Shown here in pieces: positions 56,741 through 64,000 of a stretch of DNA of 64,000 nucleotides (positions are counted from its first letter, which is position 1; every line of letters starts with the position of its first letter). The stretch is from Alnus glutinosa (lineage: Eukaryota > Streptophyta > Magnoliopsida > Fagales > Betulaceae): positions 932,501-996,500 of the forward strand of contig NC_084886.1 in assembly GCF_958979055.1 (NCBI RefSeq). The letters are read 5' to 3'. The notes beneath the pieces are model-generated. The model saw only the letters and a program-made list of their open reading frames with translations. It did not search any database and was not told the DNA's origin. The translations under genes were made by a program, and so were the position numbers.

Positions 56741-57915
56741 TTATTTTTCCCACTTGACTCACAATGCTTAATTGGCCCTCAAAAATCAAAATATATACAA
56801 TCTCATCTCATGGATGCAAATTTAGGGACAATTCCACTTCTGCATGATTCCGGACAGTACGAGGTCGGAGGTTCCATAATGTTCCACTACCATGACTAAA
56901 CTCATCAATATATTAATGGATTGTTGCGTCATACATAGTTCTCACAACTAAAGAAAAATTAAACTTACCATGCATTAACCATTCCTCTGGATACAGAAAG
57001 ATGATCGATCGGCGGCTACGTTTGTATATATATATATATATATAAGTTTTTCTTTTTATCCCAAATAAATATATCAATAAATAATTCAAAGTTCAAAATA
57101 TAAAATATTTTTTTATAATTTGTTTTTATTGTAAGAATATTTTGACAAAATATTCAAAAACAAGAGCTAATTTATTATTTAAAAAATAAAAAAGATTAGA
57201 TAATCGTGTAGCCACTATCAGTGGAAGAGAGGTGGATGTGATTGTGCGGCCACCCTGACTGACTTTTTTTTCCTATTATATGTTTTGGGTTTTTCAAAAT
57301 AAGCGAATGTTCTATAGAAAAATGATTACAAATGTGAATCTACTAGAAAACACCTTTAAAATCAATTTTTACATTTATGTTATATCATTACCTTTTTTTC
57401 AAATTAAAAACAAAAATCACTTTTTAAATATATTAACAAACATACCGAATTATGACACTTCAAAGAAATTATTTACTATTGTACATGCAAGTCTTATAAA
57501 TCTTTCGTTTGATGAATTAAATTAAGGAAAAATTACAAAATCTGTCCATGTAATTTACCTTATCTACAACTAGCTTTTTGTAATATTAAAAAAGAATTGA
57601 TTGATGCACTACAAGAGTGCACATGTTGTGTACTCTCCCCTCATGTGACACATATTGTAAAACTAACATTTCTCATATTAAAATGAGCTAAAATGTCCGT
57701 AAGATATGCGCAAAAAAAAAAAAAAAAAAAAAAAAAAAATTACTTCTTATAGTCATATTGTGTCTACAGACTTGTCATAATTTTATTGGCTACTTAGTGT
57801 ACATCACACTGTTCGATTCAGTTAATTCAGTGGACTGAAATCGACAAACCCAAGCTTGGTTCATTGGTTGTCAAACAGAGAAACGGAGCGACAGAGAACA
57901 AGAGTGAAAGTGGAC
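56741..57915. other. Intergenic and 5' flank of the amidohydrolase gene
   Basis: AT-rich spacer with a TA run (about 57027-57043) and a 30-base A run (57711-57739). The frame of the downstream gene is open back to 57856 but has no ATG before 57916. Confidence 0.4.
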
Positions 57916-60900
57916 ATGATGGCCGACACCTCGATCATACTCCACAACGCCGTGATCGTGACCATGGATCCCGAAAGCCGGGTGTTCCGCAATGGTGGGA
58001 TCTTCATCCGAGACGACACAATCGAAGCCATCGGTCACTCCCCCGATATTCTTCGCGATTTCTCTGATCTCGCCCACCAGATCATTGATCTCCACGCCCG
58101 AATCCTACTCCCAGGTCCTCTACTCCTCTCCCCACTCTTCGTTTTCCTTGGTAATAAACGTTAAGGCTATACAGTAGTAGTTAAATAGAGAAACTAATTG
58201 CAATTAGGCAACAAAATAGAAGAAAGATAACCAGGTAACAAATTGATTGCTGCTCGGCACTGTAGTACAACTTTTATTTCACTGTGACAGTAACGTTCTA
58301 CTGAACAATTAAAGTTATTTGTCGCGTAAATTATTGTATTGATTCATAAATTTAATCGTAACTATTTGGCAAGCACATGAACTGAAATGACATTGCCACA
58401 ACAGTTTGGATAGAAATTATAGAAAAAACGGTAATAACCCAAGCATTTTCCTTTATTTTATTTTTTTTTAAGATTAACCCAAACATTTTCCTAACAAATT
58501 AGTATCATTGTCTAAAGTCTCATAACTGATTAGATTGTGTGTTTGGTGCTAACCAGGATTGATCAACACGCACGTGCACACCTCTCAGCAACTAGCGAGA
58601 GGGATAGCGGATGACGTCGATTTGATGACATGGTTGCACGGTCGCATTTGGCCGTACGAATCCAACATGACCGAGGACGATTCCTATATCTCCACTCTGC
58701 TGTGCGGTATCGAACTCATCCACTCTGGTGTAAGCACCCACAGATGTTCTTTTGTTTTGTTTTCCGGTTTGTGGTGTTTCTAATTCGGTGGTTGATGATA
58801 TTTGTGGTTTCTTGAATCAGGTAACATGCTTTGCTGAAGCTGGGGGCCAGCACGTGTCTGGAATGGCGAGGGCAGTGGAGTTATTGGGCTTGCGCGCGTG
58901 TTTGGCCCAATCAACCATGGATGCTGGCGAGGGTTTGCCGGCATCATGGGCTACTAGAACGACAGATGACTGTATTCAGGTTGAGTTTTTGTCTTTTTTG
59001 TCTTCACAATGTTGTACTTATTTAAGTTTTACTTGTGGTGGAATCCCATGTTAAGTAATAGCAATAAAAGTAAGGACAAAGTTTTCCTCCCAACTGAGTT
59101 GGAGGATTCCAATTCAATTTATTAGACTGACATTTGGTTTTAGATCGTGCATTTTTAATAGATATTCACATGCTCCAAGAACACATGCCACTGAATTGGA
59201 GGAAATTCATCCAACCTTAGTTGGAGAAAAACTTTGTTCTAAAAGTAATGTTGAGTAATAGCAACAAGAGTAAGTAGTTGATAAAATATCGTTGGATCCA
59301 AACCCACTGGCTTAAAATTTTGGTTAAAGTGGGATGCAAAATGTTATACCAAGGCTTTACTTGAGGAAGTAAAAACTTCCCTAGGTGCTTATCTCCTAGC
59401 AGATTTACATGTGATTTGTTCTTTATATTGCCAAATATGTTATACATATGCATTTGTTTTTGTTGTTCCAGTCATCAATTTGATTTGCTTATGTTAAGGA
59501 TTCAGTCTCAAAAGGAGCTCTATAAGAAGCACCATAATACGGCAGATGGGCGCATCAGAGTATGGTTTGGAATTAGACAAATCATGAATTCAACTGATTG
59601 TTTACTACATGAAACTAGAGATGCTGCAAGAGAACTGAAAACTGGAATCCACATGGTAATGAACTCTTTAGCATACGTGCGCGTGTGTGTATGTGTGTGT
59701 GCATGCTTGTGCATTAAGTGTCTTCTCTTCCATAGCTGTATATGAATTACAACATATGAGGATCAGTACATTATGATACATATAATCTACCAGTCTTTGA
59801 AGATATCTATCCTGATAGCTTTGTTTAATGCGTGCTGAAGTCTTCTTGTCAAACCAGAAAAATGCTGAGTGAGCAGCCCTGTTCTTGCATGACATATGAA
59901 GTTTCTGCCATACATAATGGACTAACATTGGTATAATGTAAATGGTACAATTTTACAAACATAGAATTTCTCTTCAATATTTCAAGTAGATTTTATGAAA
60001 TGGATGTGAATAACTTTAAGTTGACTTATTTTGAAATGTTTTCAAAAAAAAAAAAAAAGAAGAAGAAGAAGAAAATAAAAACTGAAATCCAATTGCCTTT
60101 TTCGTCTTGAGAATCCTTAAATGTCCTCAAATTTAAACATTAAACTTCTGCAGCATGTCAGTTTGATCAGCCTGACCATTGATGCTAAAGAAGATTGTTG
60201 GTTTTGAAAATAGAATGACTTGACCTTTCTGGTGTTAGCATGTTGCAGAGATCCCCTATGAGAATCAACTTGTGATGGATACTCGCAAGGTTGATCATGG
60301 AACAGTTACATACTTAGAGAAGATAGAGTTCCTCCAAAACAATCTGCTCGCAGCTCATACAGTTTGGGTCAACAGTACTGAGGTGAATTTCTTCTTATTG
60401 CTTGCTGCACTTTAAGGAAATCAATAGATCTTCTTACTTTTTCTTGTTTGTACCGTCTTATTAAGAAACAGGAAAAGTAAGGATGATGTCTTTTACTTTG
60501 AAAAAGGTGGTGAGTAGAACAAAAAACAAGGGTTGGTAGAAGTGTCAGTGGAGTTGGACTTTCCATTATTGAGCGCTTTTGATCTGTTTGGATCTTCTGG
60601 CTTGGGTTCTGTTAATTGAAAATATGAGCATTATTTACATACCTATTCTGTTTGTCAAAATTTTTTGTTCATACATATAATTTACCATTCTTGGTATTCT
60701 TTAATTGTTTGAATTTATTCCTTGTGATAGTTATGATTCTCTCTAACACGGATGGTATGAAACTGTACATCTTATTCTTAATTTGGGATTACAAGAAGAA
60801 GAAAAGGCCACAAGAGTAACTAAACCTTAACCATCAATATGTTGAATGTATATACCATGATCAGCATTAGAACAGATGCTATATACCATGTTCCCATGCT

Positions 60901-63900
60901 CTTAGGTGGTAATCCTTAAAACTCATGCTAGGGTAGTATTCTCTGAAGTTCCACATACTGATGACAATTGGCATTAAGTGAAAAGTGGTATTGAGTTAAG
61001 TAAGAGCAGACAAACTATTGGGAGCAAATATTACTTGCCGATTGTAATCAGTGGCAGAGCCAGAATTTTGGTTCATAGGGGGCAACATTAAAGATAGAGT
61101 GAAAAAAAAAAATAACTAAAGAAATAAATAAACAATTCAACAAAATTTAATTATCGTTTAAACCGTAAAAATGTAACCTGTAGTTTATGTTTTCATGCCT
61201 AACATCATCTGAAATGTGGTACATTCTATTACTCTTCTTGTCACCTTTCCAAATAAAAGTTCACATGACTCAATATTTTTAATGACTCCCTTAGGGAGAA
61301 TGAAGTGAGAGGACCAATCTGTCTTCCATCTTCAAGTTTCACTCAACGTTAGAAAATCTGAATAGTAAATAGAACATAACTATTTGTGTTTTCAATTCAG
61401 TACTGTTATAACTTAGGAAAAAAAAATCAGTAGTGTGATTGTAGTATTACTTAACCCTCACCTCCCCATCCCAAAAAGTGTTATAGTGGTGTGTGTCAGG
61501 TACTTTTAAGTATTTTTAGTCTTTTTCTTTAGATTTGAAATTTTTTACCATTTGTAATAAAGCCTCCAGAACTTCGTCAAATCGAGCCCTCCTGCTCGGT
61601 GCTTATTACTCTCTCTCTCTCTCTCAACCCTTTTTCATTTTCCGTGCTCTGTAATCGACCTCAAACGGCTAACAATAATCTCCCCAAAAGAATCATCAAT
61701 GTTCGTATCTCGAACCCTCTGTCAATTTCCCTAATCCCTCTCTCTATTTGGAAACCTAGAAAACCACACAAAATAGAGTAAAGAACACTCTTAGACCGAG
61801 CTGTATCTTAGATTTTATAATAATTTTTCTTTTTCTTTTTCTTTTATGAGCTTTCTCAACAACCAAACAGAGCTTTCCTGAACAAAGGGATGTGATGGTA
61901 TTTTTCCAAGAAGTCTTCGTATAAGTATTGGTGTTTTTGTGAAAGAGGGTGAGTGTATCTTGCAAGTCTCAAAAGTCTCAACAAGAGAGGGGAAGGTGCT
62001 TTGAATACCTTACCAAATAAAGTATAATCAAGGGGGTTAAAATTTCTTTAGGCGGGCCAGAGGGACATTTGCCCCTTCTCGAACCCCTCAAGCTTCGCCA
62101 CTTATTGCAATGTTGAATGTGATGGTGTATGGTAGTTACTCCTATTACTTCGTCAATTACTGCTAGCAATATCCATATTTCTGTGTCATGCTTTTTCTTA
62201 TTTTGTGGTTTTAGTATAGTGATTGTTTTCTTTTACATTTCTTCTTCAGATTGGTTTTCTTGCAAGGGCTGGAGTCAATGTATCTCACTGTCCTGCTTCT
62301 GCAATGCGAATGCTTGGATTTGCACCTATTAGGGAGATGCTTGATGCTGGCATTTGCGTCTCCCTGGGAACAGATGGGGCACCATCAAATAATAGAATGA
62401 GCATTGGTTTGTCCAAATACTATATCAATAGTTGGTTTTGTTTTTTCTGAATTGCACATTTTCCGTTAAAAACTTTCACTCCGTTAGTATCTCAGACACA
62501 TTCCATCACTTAAACACCAAAAGGAAAATATATACTAGGTATTAGCTGTAACTGATATGCGTACTTAAGAGGATCCTTGTGGAGAGAATGCCAGCTTCTC
62601 AAGGGTCTGCTGCATAACCTGTAATTAACTGGAGCAAAAGGAGTTTCAATTTACTATATCAGTTCAGTACAATCTTTTCTTGATAACTTTTTTTTTTTTT
62701 TTTTTGAATAAAGGATTCTTGCTGTAAGACTGATGTCTGGAAATTAATATATGGATTCACCTCTTTGTAGTTGATGAGATGTACGTCGCTTCTCTTATTA
62801 ACAAAGGACGGGAAGTTTATGCAAAAGGAACCACTGATCCTACTGCTCTTCCCGCTGAAACGGTTCTCAAAATGGTGACACTAAATGGTGCAAAATCAGT
62901 ACTCTGGGATAATGAAATAGGTTCTCTTGAGGTTGGGAAAAAGGTTGGACCATTTCCTCAAATTATTCGCCCTTGTTTTTTTGCTTCGTTCTCCTTTTAA
63001 GTTTTCCCCACAGTTCAAGTTTTATTGTATGAAGAAAAGTTCCTATCTAGATCACCCTTCAGCTATGTTTAGTTATATCTTTCATTAGATCACAATTACC
63101 AGATTGTTTTAGTCATTCTCCTGACAATTGAGGCTGATTAATGTTTGTTCCTTATATGGTAGGCTGACATGGTTGTCGTCAATCCTTCCTCTTGGTGTAT
63201 GGTTCCTGTTCATGATTGGTATGAACTCCATCCCAGAAGAAAACATATGCAGTAGTTTTATTCATAAACTATTTTGTTAAGTTTTGGTATGACTTTATTC
63301 CATTACTTGAATGGTTGTTCATCTTTCTTGAAAGTGAATCTTCTTGCTCTTCTTTCGTGATTTTCTATTTGTGGTGTGTTTTGTGATTTGATTGTGGTTG
63401 AAAGTACATGAATCTAGTCTTTTGTAAGACTTAAATTTTTCTGATTAGTAAGTAATGACTTGAAACTCAATCGTGTGGAATAATCATTGACCATCAGTTA
63501 TTCTTAACTCTTTTAGTATTCTCTGGCTTTTGTTGGTAATAAGTGCTATATTCTTTCTGCCCGCGAGGGTTATGGCTTGAATAATCGCTCGTTTGGTGTA
63601 ATGCTACGAGGTCGGCTGTTCGAGTATCCTTTTTACCGATTTGTGATCTCTTATTGAATGTTTTGGTTTACTACAAATGCAGCATTTCCAGCCTTGTGTA
63701 CTGCATGCGAAGTGAAAATGTGGTCTCTGTAATGTGCAACGGCCAGTGGATTATGAAGGATAAGAAGATTTTGCGGGTAAATGAGGTATCTTGAAGTTAC
63801 TTTTCATTGGTGTCATTATAAACTGAAAATTAACAGTATTAGCCTTCTTTTTAATCACCTATTATAAGTTAAATATTCTAATATCGTTTATTGGCACATA

Positions 63901-64000
63901 TTGGCATTCTTTTTCCTTGTTTCTGAGAGTTCCATGGTTTTCTTGTGGATGAAAAATTGTAACCCAACAGGAAGATGTTATTCTGGTGGCACGGGAAGCT
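57916..64000 (+). CDS. Amidohydrolase, SAH/MTA (ATZ/TRZ-type) deaminase-like, 3' end outside window
   Basis: Exons: 57916-58114, 58557-58729, 58821-58979, 59506-59655, 60239-60382, 62250-62406, 62771-62943, 63163-63218, 63683-63785, 63971 to the edge; phases agree, giving 448 codons so far. Metal-site motifs of the amidohydrolase superfamily are present: NTHVHT (His72, His74), HVAE (His228), AAHTVW (His267) and SLGTDGAPSNN (Asp317). LPAETVLKMVTLNGAKSVLW and GSLEVGKKADMVVVNP are typical of the TRZ/ATZ and MTA/SAH deaminase branch. By family it should hydrolytically deaminate a purine-type substrate in the cytosol; the plant substrate is not established. ATG codons at 57916 and 57919 are adjacent and either could start. 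The last residues in view are EDVILVARE. Intron 5 (1.87 kb) holds a hAT-like element. Confidence 0.9.
61049..62103. mobile_element. hAT-like element (1,055 bp) in intron 5 of the amidohydrolase gene
   Basis: The left end CAGTGGCAGAGCCAGAATTT and the reverse complement of the right end AAGTGGCGAAGCTTGAGG match as short termini. Flanks attgtaat (61041-61048) and attgcaat (62104-62111) agree at 7 of 8 positions, as for a hAT insertion. No transposase frame is visible. It lies in the same sense-neutral intron position between two conserved coding exons and does not disturb their splice sites. Confidence 0.78.

Overview
This is nuclear DNA from a flowering plant, almost certainly a eudicot and probably a woody rosid; the species cannot be fixed from the window. 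The evidence is split genes with GT-AG introns, AT-rich intergenic DNA with long A/T runs, plant-only gene families (PBS1-type receptor-like kinase, EXO70C, CC-type glutaredoxin, SAUR, pollen Ole e 1/proline-rich protein) and many plant non-autonomous transposons. Reading frames joined across every proposed splice junction (all phases checked by hand) give seven genes. No tRNA or rRNA gene, CRISPR array or prokaryotic-style operon was seen.

Layout. 1-2.4 kb: a decayed Copia retrotransposon edge (gag fragment, tRNA-Met primer site, LTR) and a SINE. 3.2-8.1 kb (-): a complete PBS1 orthologue in five exons. 8.1-20 kb: gene-free, holding a SINE, MITEs, two members of a long-terminal-inverted-repeat family rich in GTGGC..CCACC palindromes, and microsatellites. 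20.0-22.0 kb (+): intronless EXO70C-type exocyst subunit. 22-29.5 kb: a ROXY-type glutaredoxin (+) between MITEs. 29.9-31.0 kb (+): secreted Ole e 1/proline-rich protein. 32.8-39.0 kb (-): a complete 19-exon MORC ATPase gene with a hAT-like insertion in intron 1. A near-perfect 1.33 kb palindrome (39,270-40,600) begins 245 bp upstream of its start codon. 40.6-52 kb: transposon-rich, including a Mutator-like element carrying a CIPK kinase fragment. 52.4-52.9 kb (+): SAUR. 55.8-56.7 kb: a hAT-type element carrying a receptor-kinase fragment. 57.9 kb to the right edge (+): amidohydrolase (SAH/MTA-deaminase-like), cut off by the window, with a hAT-like insertion in intron 5.

The genes do not form a pathway or cluster. 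Two have defence links by family: PBS1 as a guarded kinase, and MORC proteins in silencing and immunity. The most distinctive content is the transposon layer. I could place target-site duplications by eye for many insertions: 9 bp for Mutator-like elements (24.0, 28.0, 40.6, 45.1 kb and probably 39.3 kb), 8 bp for hAT-like ones (43.9, 48.9, 55.8, 61.0 kb), and 12 and 15 bp for two SINEs. Two unrelated DNA transposons each carry a broken protein-kinase gene fragment. I see no clear new biological system. The best leads are the kinase transduplicates, the giant palindrome in the promoter of a silencing gene, and a non-canonical GA-AG intron inside the MORC ATPase motif.
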